Of a stretch of DNA of 64,000 bases, positions 54,569 through 63,885 are shown one piece after another. Both the position numbers and the translations under genes were made by a program. Origin of the DNA: UBA1163 sp049513055 (GTDB lineage Bacteria > Desulfobacterota > BSN033 > UBA1163); contig JBEKWN010000026.1 in assembly GCA_049513055.1 (NCBI GenBank), positions 5,993-69,992 of the forward strand. The letters are read 5' to 3'. Below the pieces are notes generated by a model. It saw nothing but the letters and a program-made list of their open reading frames with translations. It made no database searches and was not told the origin of the DNA. Positions within the stretch are counted from its first letter, which is position 1. Each line of letters starts with the position of its first letter.

Positions 54569-55798
54569 TCATTTAAAAGGAAAATACTGTATTGTCCCAT
54601 CGGGATAAATAGCCACATTGGCTTTGTCACCCCATTCTGCTTTCAGTAGGCTCAAAACCTCCTCCCATGTTTTCACCCAAAGGATCGAAGGAATCTTACC
54701 AAATAAGCATGCTCCCACATGATCTTTGAAAGGCGAGAGAACGATTAACCGCTTCACCTTGGTCGGCAGAGGTTGGGGAAGCTGAAGCCCTCCTTCTCCA
54801 CATTTTCCGAACTCTCCAAAAAGATAATGGACAACTTGTCCCGCAGGTTCATTGGCAATAATCACCAAATCTCCTCCATCCTCTTTTAATGATGGAATTC
54901 CAATAAAGGGGGCGATAGCACACTCATTCGGTTTTGAATAGGAATTAACGATGACAATATCCATATTTTTTGCTGGAGTGGTCGCATAGACCTCCTTTGC
55001 TAATTTCATCCCCTCCTGGTGTTCCAAGATTGGATCTCCTACAAAGAGACTGGTGATCTCTCCTCGGAGATTGACAATGGCATCGATCTTCACATCGAGT
55101 CCAGCCATTCTCGTAGCCTCCTCAATATCGAGGCGAGGAATATTCCCCTCAATCTTTCCCACGCCCACACAGTCTGGATGCTCCTTCACGAGTGTCCCAT
55201 GGTTATAGGCGATGGTGTCAATGTGAGACACTCCGGGAAGAATGATCTTTCCTCCTCCTCCGAAGCCTGAGAAGGGGTGAGGAACAATACAACCAATCCC
55301 GATCTTTAGATCACAGGCCATCACCTCTCTATTGATGGAGACAGGAGTGCCTCGGCTGGTTTTACCCAGATAGGTACAATAATTGAATGGATGATGGTTG
55401 TACACTGGGAATCGGTCCAGCACCTCTGGCCCCAGTTTCTTTCGAAAGTCATTTGCTGTATTCGCTCCATGTGCTCCGAGGGCGGCAATGAATCGAATCT
55501 GTTGATCTGAAATCCCAGCTTTCTCTAATTCCCCGAGCACAAAGGGGAGGATCTCAAACACAGGAGTAGGTCTCGCCAAATCATCAAAAAGAATGACAAC
55601 CTCCTTCTTCCCTTTGGCCAGCTCCTGAATGGGTTTTGAACCAATAGGTTTGTTGAAGGCTTTTTCTATCTCCTTGTGTGTAAGTTTCTTTCTTTCTCCT
55701 CCTTTCATCGGACAGAAGAAGATGGACCAAGAGGGAGGGAAATCGAGCTCCATCTCGGTATTGTCATACCAGAGAAGTTGAGGAATTTTAATTTTCAT
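54569..55798 (-). CDS. larA: LarA-family nickel-pincer 2-hydroxyacid racemase/epimerase
   Basis: This 409-residue LarA-like protein aligns with lactate racemase. The Lactobacillus enzyme uses H108, H174, K184 (which binds the pincer cofactor) and H200; here H110, H174, K184 and H200 are present with the same spacing, in GAHGAN, VPHPFSGFGGGGK and AYNHG. It should therefore be able to bind the nickel-pincer nucleotide. Substrate may be lactate or another 2-hydroxy acid. The cofactor genes larB, larC and larE are not in the window. The ATG follows AAAGGAGG. Confidence 0.87.
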   Translation of the reverse strand: MKIKIPQLLWYDNTEMELDFPPSWSIFFCPMKGGERKKLTHKEIEKAFNKPIGSKPIQELAKGKKEVVILFDDLARPTPVFEILPFVLGELEKAGISDQQIRFIAALGAHGANTANDFRKKLGPEVLDRFPVYNHHPFNYCTYLGKTSRGTPVSINREVMACDLKIGIGCIVPHPFSGFGGGGKIILPGVSHIDTIAYNHGTLVKEHPDCVGVGKIEGNIPRLDIEEATRMAGLDVKIDAIVNLRGEITSLFVGDPILEHQEGMKLAKEVYATTPAKNMDIVIVNSYSKPNECAIAPFIGIPSLKEDGGDLVIIANEPAGQVVHYLFGEFGKCGEGGLQLPQPLPTKVKRLIVLSPFKDHVGACLFGKIPSILWVKTWEEVLSLLKAEWGDKANVAIYPDGTIQYFPFK

Positions 55799-55924
55799 TG
55801 TATGGATTTGCCTCCTTTATAAACCGAGGTAGCTTGGGCGGACGTGTTGATTTCAAGAAAGTAGTGGTAGGTAACTTTTAAGAAGACGGAACCTTCAAAG
55901 TTTCTACAATTTTTATAACCAAGA

Positions 55925-56623
55925 TCAAACGAGCAAATATTTTTTCCTCACTTCCTCATTATCTCTTAGTTCCTCTATGCTTCCATGATAACGGATCTGT
56001 CCATTATCGATGATATAGCCACGGTCGCTTATTCTCAGTGTTGATCTCACATTCTGTTCAGCAATGAAGACAGTCAACCCAGCATCCCTTAACTTTTTTA
56101 TCTGACCTTCGAGGGCAAATACCAGGAGGGGAGCCAACCCTTCAAAAGGCTCGTCAAGGAGTATAAACTCTGGATTTCCCATCAATGCCCGAGCAATGGC
56201 TAACATCTTCTGCTCACCTCCGCTGAGGCAGCCACCCCTTCGGGACTCTATATTTTTGAGGGCTGGGAACATCCCGTAAATTCTTTCCCTGGTCCATCCT
56301 TCCCCTTCCTTGGCTTTTCTCTCACCTATCTCTAAGTTTTCTCCCACCGTGAGGTCGGCAAAGATCCTTCTATCATCAGGTATATACCCTATACCCTTTC
56401 GTGTGAGTAAATAGGGTTCAATGCCGATAATCTCCTCTCCTTTGAATTTAATGCTCCCTTGCTTTGGGGGTGTGATGCCAATGATGCTCTTCATGGTGGT
56501 AGTTTTACCTGCTCCGTTTCGTCCTAAAAGACAGACCACTTCTTCTCGATCAACTTTTAAAGAAACACCAAATAAAATATGGCTCAAACCATAGAAGGTA
56601 TGGATTCCCTCCACCTCAAGCAT
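55925..56623 (-). CDS. livF: HAAT-type ABC importer D, ATPase LivF
   Basis: This 232-residue ATPase has Walker A GRNGAGKTT, the signature LSGGEQKML, Walker B FILLDEPFEGLAP and FIAEQNV. The start shares a base with the livG stop (TAATG), with CGGAGG as ribosome site. It ends the importer D operon, 126 bp before larA, which lies on the same strand, so read-through into larA is possible. Confidence 0.92.
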   Translation of the reverse strand: MLEVEGIHTFYGLSHILFGVSLKVDREEVVCLLGRNGAGKTTTMKSIIGITPPKQGSIKFKGEEIIGIEPYLLTRKGIGYIPDDRRIFADLTVGENLEIGERKAKEGEGWTRERIYGMFPALKNIESRRGGCLSGGEQKMLAIARALMGNPEFILLDEPFEGLAPLLVFALEGQIKKLRDAGLTVFIAEQNVRSTLRISDRGYIIDNGQIRYHGSIEELRDNEEVRKKYLLV

Positions 56624-57357
56624 TACTCACCTCCGAGGTACGCCTCCTGTACCTCCTTGTTGTTTCTCACTTCTTCCAGGCTTCCCTGAATGATCGTTTG
56701 CCCGTGACGCATCACCATGATACTTTGCGCAATGGAGAAAACGATGTCCATGTCATGCTCGCAGAATAATATGGTCAAGCCTCTCTGATTGGCCAACCGC
56801 TTGACAAGTTCCATCGTGGCCTGGGTTTCCTCCGGAGACATGCCGGCCGTCGGCTCATCCAGAATCAGTAATTCTGGCTCATTCCCTAAGGCAATGGCTA
56901 TCTCTAATATTTTCTGGTCACCATGAGAGAGTGAACCCGCGATACTTTTTTCTTTATCGGACAGGCCCATGCTTTCCAAAATACTTTTTGTCTCGTTGAC
57001 AGCAATGCCCTGAGCCGGCCTGAAAAGATTGGAACTTCTTCTCTGATGGGAAAGGACAGCGACTTGAACGTTCCCAAAGACGGTCAGTCTGGGGAAGATG
57101 TTTACAATCTGATAGGATCTGGAAATTCCTTTCTTACAGATTTCGTAAGGAGGTAATTCGCCAATATCTTCACCTTTAAAAACAATTCTCCCTCTATCCC
57201 GCTTCAATGCACCCGTGATCAGATTAAATAATGTGGTTTTCCCGGCGCCATTGGGGCCAATCACTGCCACAATCTCCCCTTTATCAACGGTGAGATTAGC
57301 GCCATTGACTGCCATGAAGTCATCAAAAGACTTCATGAGGCTTTCTACCTGTAGCAT
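56623..57357 (-). CDS. livG: HAAT-type ABC importer D, ATPase LivG
   Basis: This 244-residue ATPase has Walker A GPNGAGKTT at 34-42, the signature LSHGDQKILEIAIALG, Walker B LLILDEPTAGMSPEE and LFCEHDM. It starts directly after the livM stop. Confidence 0.93.
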   Translation of the reverse strand: MLQVESLMKSFDDFMAVNGANLTVDKGEIVAVIGPNGAGKTTLFNLITGALKRDRGRIVFKGEDIGELPPYEICKKGISRSYQIVNIFPRLTVFGNVQVAVLSHQRRSSNLFRPAQGIAVNETKSILESMGLSDKEKSIAGSLSHGDQKILEIAIALGNEPELLILDEPTAGMSPEETQATMELVKRLANQRGLTILFCEHDMDIVFSIAQSIMVMRHGQTIIQGSLEEVRNNKEVQEAYLGGE

Positions 57358-58320
57358 CTATCCTTTACCCCTTTCCGCTACTTTTTTTGTCCCAGGCTTA
57401 AATAAATCCTGGAAAAAACCCATGACCCCCTCTGGCAGAAAAAAAATCACCAAAATGAGTATAATACCAAGGATTAAGGTCCAGTACTCGGTATACCTTC
57501 CAACAAAAGTCCGTAGAGCTACGGTAATGGCTGCTCCCAGTAAAGGACCAGCAAATGTAAACCATCCTCCTAAAAGGCACATAATGAATATCTCAAGTGA
57601 CAAAACCCAAAACAAGAGGTCGGGGAAAACAGAACGTTCCAGCACTACAAAAAGAACGCCTGCGACCCCTGCAAAGAATGTGGCAACAACAATCCCACCC
57701 AGTTGATAGCGCTTGATGTTGATACCAATGGCTTCACATCGCTGCGAATTATCCCGAATCGCTTGAAGGGTGTTCCCAAATGGAGATTTTAAAATCATGT
57801 ACATCAAAATAAGACAGATCACGAGGATGATCAGGATAAAGTAATAAGAACTGTTCAAAGAGGAAATAAGCGATGGCATAGGGATACCATGGATCCCATC
57901 GTCGCCCCCCGTAAAGCTATACCAACGAAAAACAATCGCCCAAATCAATGAGCCCAAAGAAATCTGGAGCATGCCAAAGTAAAGCCTGGTCAGTCTGACA
58001 CAAAACCAGCCAATGATCAATCCTATGATCGCTGCCACAACGGGACCTACAATAAAACCAAACCACATGGGCAGGGAGCTTTTGGTGAGCATCAAGGCGA
58101 CAGCGTAGGCCCCTACTCCATAAAAAACACCGTGATGAAACTGGAACAGCCCACCATGGCCAACCACCATATTGAGACTCATGGCCAGTAGAGAAGTAAC
58201 GTAAATTAAAGCAAAGATGTAAACAAAAAATCTCGGAACGAATAGCGGTAAAATGAAAAGGACGACAAAGATAGCCGCAACAAGCCCAAACCGTTTTGAA
58301 CGGACAACGTTTTTAAACAA
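57358..58320 (-). CDS. livM: HAAT-type ABC importer D, permease LivM
   Basis: This 320-residue permease has NMVVGHGGLFQFHHGVFYG in place of the usual GYTGQxSxGHA, and CVRLTRLYFGMLQISLGSL in the conserved middle block. It is the most divergent LivM of the window. The start is TTG at 58320, nine bases after GAGGAG; no better in-frame start exists. It lies 17 bp after livH. Confidence 0.9.
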   Translation of the reverse strand: MFKNVVRSKRFGLVAAIFVVLFILPLFVPRFFVYIFALIYVTSLLAMSLNMVVGHGGLFQFHHGVFYGVGAYAVALMLTKSSLPMWFGFIVGPVVAAIIGLIIGWFCVRLTRLYFGMLQISLGSLIWAIVFRWYSFTGGDDGIHGIPMPSLISSLNSSYYFILIILVICLILMYMILKSPFGNTLQAIRDNSQRCEAIGINIKRYQLGGIVVATFFAGVAGVLFVVLERSVFPDLLFWVLSLEIFIMCLLGGWFTFAGPLLGAAITVALRTFVGRYTEYWTLILGIILILVIFFLPEGVMGFFQDLFKPGTKKVAERGKG

Positions 58321-58337
58321 ATCCTTCCACTCCTCGC

Positions 58338-59219
58338 TTACCAGACCGATTTAAGAAGACCTTTGGGCCGCAAAAGCAGAACAACCACAACCGCAATATA
58401 GGGAAAGACAATGGCAAATTGAGGCCAGAATAATACACCAAAGGAATGGGTGATACCAAAAATGAGAGAGCCAACGAGGGCACCCCACATGTTGCCCAAT
58501 CCTCCGATAATCACAATGAGAAAAGCTTCGATGATGAGAGTGTGATCCATCCCTAAGGTAATACTTACTGTAGGGGCAACCAATGCTCCTCCTACTCCGG
58601 CAAGGTAACAGCCTATGACAAAAGCGATGGCAAAGACCCAGCTCACATTGATCCCCAGTACTCCCACCATCTCCCGATCCACTGCTGCCGCACGGGATAT
58701 CTTTCCTATCTTGGTTTTATTGGTAAAGAGCCAAATAGCGATGGCCACAAGGGGGCCAACGAGGATGAGGAACAAATTATAACGTGGGAAGGACGCACCC
58801 AGTATCGAGATTGAACCCTTGAGTAAAGTCGGTGCCGAAACCGACTTGTATTCTGCACCCCAAACAATTTTTACTAAATCTCCAAGGATAAGAGATAAGG
58901 CAAAAGTAAATAAGAGTAGCATCAGGTGTTCTCGCTGGTAGAGATGACAGAACAGAACCCTCTCTGCAACCAGGCTCACCACTGCGACCAATAAAGGAGC
59001 CACAATTAATGCAATCCAAAACCCAGTCGATCCAGCAAATATCTTGGTGATGCTAAAGGTGGCAAAAGCTCCAATCATGTAAAGCGTCCCGTGGGCGATA
59101 TTTGGGATCCTCAGCACCCCCAGTACAAAACTTAATCCGGCACATACGACGAATAAGATCATCGATCTGCTAATTCCTACCAATAACTGACAGAAAAGTT
59201 CAGCTGGACCAGAAGTCAT
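58338..59219 (-). CDS. livH: HAAT-type ABC importer D, permease LivH
   Basis: This 293-residue permease has RIPNIAHGTLYMIGAF and VIIGGLGNMWGALVGS. It forms the channel with LivM and receives ligand from the binding proteins encoded upstream. The ribosome site is weak, and a strong hairpin separates it from the binding-protein gene. Confidence 0.92.
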   Translation of the reverse strand: MTSGPAELFCQLLVGISRSMILFVVCAGLSFVLGVLRIPNIAHGTLYMIGAFATFSITKIFAGSTGFWIALIVAPLLVAVVSLVAERVLFCHLYQREHLMLLLFTFALSLILGDLVKIVWGAEYKSVSAPTLLKGSISILGASFPRYNLFLILVGPLVAIAIWLFTNKTKIGKISRAAAVDREMVGVLGINVSWVFAIAFVIGCYLAGVGGALVAPTVSITLGMDHTLIIEAFLIVIIGGLGNMWGALVGSLIFGITHSFGVLFWPQFAIVFPYIAVVVVLLLRPKGLLKSVW

Positions 59220-59270
59220 CCCGATTCCCTTTGATTCACGTTTCTAAATTGAAGGAGATCTTTTATAAAG

Positions 59271-59311
59271 GCCATGGCCCCCTCTCCATTTGGGGAGGAG
59301 GGAACCATGGC
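59271..59311 (-). terminator. Strong hairpin between binding protein D1 and livH
   Basis: GCCATGG (59271-59277) pairs with CCATGGC (59305-59311), with inner CCCTC/GGAGGG pairs and an ATTT loop. There is no clean T-run, so it is more likely an RNA-stabilising or partial-stop element that favours binding-protein production. Confidence 0.55.
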
Positions 59312-59340
59312 TAATATTTCTTAATGAAAAGCTAAAATAC

Positions 59341-60570
59341 TTACTGCCCTCGAGCTTTCTTAACTTCCTCAACGCTGGGTACCGCGTCCTTACCAGGAAT
59401 GGTTACAATATCACCCGCGATCAGGAAGGGGTATTCCGGAACTTTCTTGGTCACGCCAAAGTACATCGGCAACATGGCCTGATGATCATAGGCTCGCATC
59501 TCGATCTCACCAACCGGACTATCCACTTTCATACCGCTTAAGGCATCGATGAACTTCTCTTTATCCATCTTGCCTGCTTTCTGCAGGGCCTTGGTAATGA
59601 ACTGTCCAGCGAGATAACCGTAGAGAGCACCTACTTTGGGTTCCCTTCCATAAGCATCCTTAAAAGCTTTAACAAATGCCTTATTCTTCGGCGTATCAGG
59701 ATAGTAAAAATGATAGTTTGAAGTGCCCAACACCCCCTCAGGCGCATCCATCCCCAAAGGTGCCAGAGTACTGAGCTCTGTGGCCGTATGAATGAACATC
59801 GGGATTTTCTCTGCAAAACCGATTGCTTTTGCTGCTTTCATGACATTCACCATACTGACACCGCCCGGCGCAAAGATGACCGCGTCAGGCTTTGCTGCCG
59901 TAATTGCTGTTAAGTAAGGCGTCAACTCAGGCTCTCCTAACTTCCACCATGACTGCCCCATCAACTCGACTTTTGGTTTCAGTTTCTTGAGATTTCCCCA
60001 AACACCATCAGCAAGGGCATGGCCATACTCATAGTCATCACCCGCGATCCAGTATTTAAGAAAAGGTTTTTTGGAGAGACCAGCCGCCGCAGCTTTACCG
60101 ATCATTAATGTATTTTCAGATATGGAGAAAACATAACGATGCCCTTTCTCCCCGGTGATCTTGTCACTTTTGGAAAATGTGACGATGAATGGCATTTTCT
60201 CTGATTTACAATATTCAGATATCGCAAGGGTAACAGAACTACTGATGGTACCCATCAGGATGTCTACCTTCTCCATCATCACCAGTTCCTTGGCCATGCT
60301 GAGTCCAATATCCACTTTGAACTTGTCGTCTCTTGTAGTAAACTCTATCTTTCTTCCCACAACACCACCTTTCGCATTAATTTCATCGATGGCTAACTTG
60401 AAAGCATCACGGACATCATAGGTGTACGTTGTGGCTGGCCCGCTGTAGGTATCAACAATCCCTATCTTAATGGGACCCTGGGCTTCAGCACCGATAGGAT
60501 GGAGAAAAAATAATCCGGCTAAAAGAACTGTAAATAATACCAAGCTCCTCAAATTAACTATTTTCCCCAT
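59341..60570 (-). CDS. Importer D substrate-binding protein 1
   Basis: This 409-residue exported protein has a signal peptide (KIVNLRSLVLFTVLLAGLFFL, cleavage near AEAQG at about residue 31) and a HAAT binding fold with VDTYSGPATTYTYDV and YWIAGDDYEYGHA. AGGAGG precedes the ATG. It is roughly 70 percent identical by eye to binding protein 2, and the two are collinear throughout. Ligand-facing differences suggest related but not identical ligands. Confidence 0.88.
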   Translation of the reverse strand: MGKIVNLRSLVLFTVLLAGLFFLHPIGAEAQGPIKIGIVDTYSGPATTYTYDVRDAFKLAIDEINAKGGVVGRKIEFTTRDDKFKVDIGLSMAKELVMMEKVDILMGTISSSVTLAISEYCKSEKMPFIVTFSKSDKITGEKGHRYVFSISENTLMIGKAAAAGLSKKPFLKYWIAGDDYEYGHALADGVWGNLKKLKPKVELMGQSWWKLGEPELTPYLTAITAAKPDAVIFAPGGVSMVNVMKAAKAIGFAEKIPMFIHTATELSTLAPLGMDAPEGVLGTSNYHFYYPDTPKNKAFVKAFKDAYGREPKVGALYGYLAGQFITKALQKAGKMDKEKFIDALSGMKVDSPVGEIEMRAYDHQAMLPMYFGVTKKVPEYPFLIAGDIVTIPGKDAVPSVEEVKKARGQ

Positions 60571-60614
60571 TTTGCCTTAACCTCCTCTCCTTAGTTCATT
60601 TTTTGTGTTTTTCA

Positions 60615-60641
60615 GGGAAGGGGAGTACTCTGCTCCCTTCC
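60615..60641 (-). repeat. Hairpin between the tandem binding-protein genes
   Basis: GGGAAGGGGAG (60615-60625) can pair with CTCCCTTCC (60633-60641). There is no T-run, so an RNA-stability role is more likely than termination. The surrounding spacer is duplicated upstream of binding protein 2. Confidence 0.45.
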
Positions 60642-60653
60642 ACTTTCTGAGAA

Positions 60654-61892
60654 TTATGATCCTTCACGTACCTTTCTGATTAACTTGATCTCTTCACAAG
60701 TCGGCATGATATCTTTACCGGGCAGCGTTATGATATCTGTTGAAATAATGAAATCATACTTAGGGACTTTTTTGGTTACACCCAGAAACATTGGAAGGAC
60801 TGCCTGATGGTCACAGGCTCGCATCTCCACCTCACCCACCGGGCTATCGACCCTCATCCCCTCCATAGCATTGATAAACTTCTCCTTATCTATTGCCCCT
60901 GCTTTGGTAAATGCCTTAGCTATCAGATGGGCTGTCACATAAGCATGGAAAGCCGGAAATCCCGGTGGATTTCCATAGGCGTCTTGAAAAGCCTTCACAA
61001 AGGCCTTATTGGCCGGGGTATCGGGATAATAAAAATGGTAATCCATAGTGCCCATCACACCTTCAGGAGCTTCTTTGCCTAACGGTTTGAGAACGGCATG
61101 GTCTGTGGCGGTATGAATCCAAATTGGAATCTTTTCAGACATGCCAGTCGATTTGATCGCCTTTAGGGCATTGGTCATGCTCGCCCCACCCGTTGCAAAA
61201 ATAACAGCATCAGGCTTAGCAGATGTAATCGCAGTGAAATAGGGTATCAAATCAGGCTCACCTACCTTCCACCACGATTGTCCTATCAACTCTACCTTGG
61301 GTTTTAGTGCCTTTAAATTGCGCCAAGCCGCATCGGCGATGGCATGTCCATACTCATAATCATCCCCAGCAATCCAGTATTTAATATAAGGCTTCTTACT
61401 TAAGGCAACTCCACCGGCTTTGCCAGCCATGTATGTATTTTCAGCCGTTGAAAAAACATAACGATGCCCTTTCTCCCCGGTGATTTTCTCAGTCTTTGAA
61501 ATCCAGACGATGAAGGGTACTTTTTCCCCTTTCACATAATCGGATACAGCTAAAGAGACAGCACTATTGATTGTCCCGACAATAAGGTCAACCTTCTCCA
61601 TCATCACGAGTTCTTTGGCCATGCTCAGGCCGATATCTACCTTGAACTTGTCGTCACGGGTGGTAAATTCGATCTTCGTCCCCAGAACCCCTTTCTTGTT
61701 GATATCATTTAATGCCAGTTTGAAGCCGTTCAGGGCATCATTTCCGTAAACGGCTGGCGGCCCGCTGTAGGTATCAAGTATCCCAACCTTGATCGTGCGC
61801 TGGGCATTAGCACTGGTAGAATAGAAAATTATCATTGTAGTTAAAAGTGCTGTTAATAATGCAAAACTCCTCATATTAGTTATCCGTTTCAT
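60654..61892 (-). CDS. Importer D substrate-binding protein 2
   Basis: This 412-residue paralogue of the preceding protein has signal peptide RITNMRSFALLTALLTTMI with cleavage near ANAQ at about residue 30. The mature part has LDTYSGPPAVYGND and the same YWIAGDDYEYGHA block. It has the same leader with GAGGAGGTAAG before the ATG as its tandem partner. It is first in the operon and so probably the most abundant. Confidence 0.88.
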   Translation of the reverse strand: MKRITNMRSFALLTALLTTMIIFYSTSANAQRTIKVGILDTYSGPPAVYGNDALNGFKLALNDINKKGVLGTKIEFTTRDDKFKVDIGLSMAKELVMMEKVDLIVGTINSAVSLAVSDYVKGEKVPFIVWISKTEKITGEKGHRYVFSTAENTYMAGKAGGVALSKKPYIKYWIAGDDYEYGHAIADAAWRNLKALKPKVELIGQSWWKVGEPDLIPYFTAITSAKPDAVIFATGGASMTNALKAIKSTGMSEKIPIWIHTATDHAVLKPLGKEAPEGVMGTMDYHFYYPDTPANKAFVKAFQDAYGNPPGFPAFHAYVTAHLIAKAFTKAGAIDKEKFINAMEGMRVDSPVGEVEMRACDHQAVLPMFLGVTKKVPKYDFIISTDIITLPGKDIMPTCEEIKLIRKVREGS

Positions 61893-61971
61893 TTTATCTT
61901 ACCTCCTCAGTTCATTTTTGTGGTTTCAGTAACAGGGGGCGAGACTACCCAACCCCACTACTCTTCGAAAA

Positions 61972-62047
61972 TTATGATCCTCCGCGTGACTTTCTAATCT
62001 CCTCACATATTGGCATCACTGTAATACCTTCCCCCACTATCTTAATT
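61972..62047 (-). pseudogene. Remnant of a third tandem binding-protein gene
   Basis: About 25 codons ending VMPICEEIRKSRGGS and a TAA match the C-terminus of binding protein 2 (IMPTCEEIKLIRKVREGS). The spacer between it and the binding protein 2 start also matches the spacer between proteins 1 and 2 in length and in words such as CCTC..AGTTCATTTTT. The frame closes soon upstream, so only the tail of the third copy survives. The rest of the gap to 62200 shows no gene. Confidence 0.75.
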
Positions 62048-62200
62048 TCCTGGAACCTTGCTAAAACATGGAAACTAAACCAGAGAATGGCTATTATTCA
62101 GTGCGAGAATGCAATCTGGACCTCTATCCTTCATTCTTTGAATCATGATCCTAACCCTATATTGCTCTTTTCCTCCTTCCTTTCATATCATCAGATTTTG

Positions 62201-63070
62201 TTATTTAATCAAAGCGTGCCATCTCTCGTTGATCTCTTTATAAGACAGATCATGAATTGCTTGAACGATATGGTCAAAAAGGGGACATGCAACGTTGGCT
62301 TCTTTAGCTAATTGCTGAGCATGCTCCAAATCTTTACAAGCGAGTTCAACAGTGACCTTGGACGTCTCAAGACTTTGTGAAAATATTTCAAAAATTTTAC
62401 GGCTGTTTTCCCAATCCTTAGTTAAAAAAATCCGACCTGTACTATTTTCGAAAATAGAAGCTAACGTACGAGGGTCCATCCCCAGCTTTTGTCCGATCTG
62501 AAAAGCTTCAGCACTGAGAAATAAATTAGTAAGGCCAATGATGTTGTTAACTAATTTGGTAGTGTTCCCCGTGCCAAGCGATCCTGTGTAATAAATATTT
62601 TCACCCATAATCTTAAAAATTGGCCTCATCGCCTCTAAGTCACCTTTTTCACCACCAGCCATGATGGAGAGTTTTCCTTTTTCCGCTAGCACGGGCATCC
62701 CACTAACAGGAGCATCCATAAGACGAACATTTTTGTCTGCACAGTGGGAGGCCAACTTTTTGACTGTTCCCGGTAAAATGGTACTCATAATGGCCAGGAG
62801 AGGAGGTTGATTAGGATTAACCGCTTTCAATAATCCATTCGTCCCAAGCAGCGTTTCCTCAACCTGAGAATCATTACCCACCATAATGATGACCATTTCA
62901 CTCTTGGCACAGTCCGCAGGTTTCTCTGTGATGGAGACTCCTATAACTTTAAACTTTTCTAAGGCATTAGATCGTTTATCGCATACGATCAGTTGATGAC
63001 CCGCTCGAATTAAACACATGGCCATGGGAGTACCCATATTCCCAACGCCAATAAAACCTATAAGCTTCAT
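62201..63070 (-). CDS. 3-hydroxyisobutyrate dehydrogenase-family protein
   Basis: This 289-residue beta-hydroxyacid dehydrogenase has GVGNMG at 8-13 (NAD(P) binding), DAPVSG (substrate loop) and GTGNTTKLVNN with the catalytic lysine. Family members oxidise 3-hydroxyisobutyrate, tartronate semialdehyde or related acids; the exact substrate is not clear. It starts after GGGGAGG and stands alone between importer D and a broken SDR. Confidence 0.87.
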   Translation of the reverse strand: MKLIGFIGVGNMGTPMAMCLIRAGHQLIVCDKRSNALEKFKVIGVSITEKPADCAKSEMVIIMVGNDSQVEETLLGTNGLLKAVNPNQPPLLAIMSTILPGTVKKLASHCADKNVRLMDAPVSGMPVLAEKGKLSIMAGGEKGDLEAMRPIFKIMGENIYYTGSLGTGNTTKLVNNIIGLTNLFLSAEAFQIGQKLGMDPRTLASIFENSTGRIFLTKDWENSRKIFEIFSQSLETSKVTVELACKDLEHAQQLAKEANVACPLFDHIVQAIHDLSYKEINERWHALIK

Positions 63071-63253
63071 GACGCCTCCCCTCTACCGATATTCCATTAG
63101 GAAGTTGTTAGGCAGGCGAAGCCCTCACGCGAACAACTCAATGAGCCAATTAATCATAGGTCATGAGCTATTTGACCAATCTTCTGGTGACGACTAGGAA
63201 GATAATGATTCTATATAAGATAAGCTAATTTACCATGTGAATTGCTTTTGTCA

Positions 63254-63277
63254 AGAAAAAACCCTCATTCAAGGGTT
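63254..63277 (-). terminator. Rho-independent terminator at the end of the SDR
   Basis: On the minus strand AACCCT and AGGGTT (63260-63277) form a six-base stem followed by TTTTTT. The SDR stop codon lies in its loop. Confidence 0.6.
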
Positions 63278-63885
63278 AGAAGATTTCTTCTTCATCATCT
63301 CGGCAATTAAATCGAGGAATCCAACCGGATGAAAACCTGTCATTCCACCATCTGCAACGATGGTTGTCCCATTGATATAACTGGATTCCTCGGAGGCTAA
63401 AAATAGGACAATATTTACAATCTCCTCAGCTTTTCCAAGTCTTTTTATAGGAACTTGCTGCGTTAAACCAGAGACCAGAATCTCTTTATTGAGGATAGGG
63501 GTATTCATCCCCGCTGCAACAAATCCAGGGGCAATAGCGTTGACAAGAATATTGTATCGGCTCCATTCATAGGCAAGAATTCGAGTCAGCACCATCACCC
63601 CAGCCTTGCTGACACAATAGGGTAAGAGACCCTGTTCGCCAAGGATCCCAGCAGCTGACGAAATATTAATGATCTTTCCTCCTCCTTGCTGGATCATCCT
63701 CTTCCCCACTGCCTGACAGCATAGAAACACACCTTTTAAATTGACATCGAGAACCTGATCCCAACCTTCCTCTTTAATCCTCTCAGCCTCCAGAATGAAA
63801 GGATTAACCCCGGCATTATTTACTAAGATATCGATCCTCCCAAAGGAATCCACAGCTTCTTCCACCATTCTGGTCACATCTTGAC
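63269..63885 (-). pseudogene. SDR gene truncated at its 5' end by an insertion sequence
   Basis: The frame encodes an SDR from ARQDVTRMVEEAVDSFGR to the normal C-terminus, with NNAG, SSAAG and YCVSK, but lacks the first 55-60 residues including TGxxxGIG. The break coincides with a GGGCTGTTGC sequence that looks like a transposon end. The frame runs a little into that element (to 63943), but those residues do not belong to an SDR. It cannot bind NAD(P) normally, so it is taken as non-functional. Confidence 0.78.
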
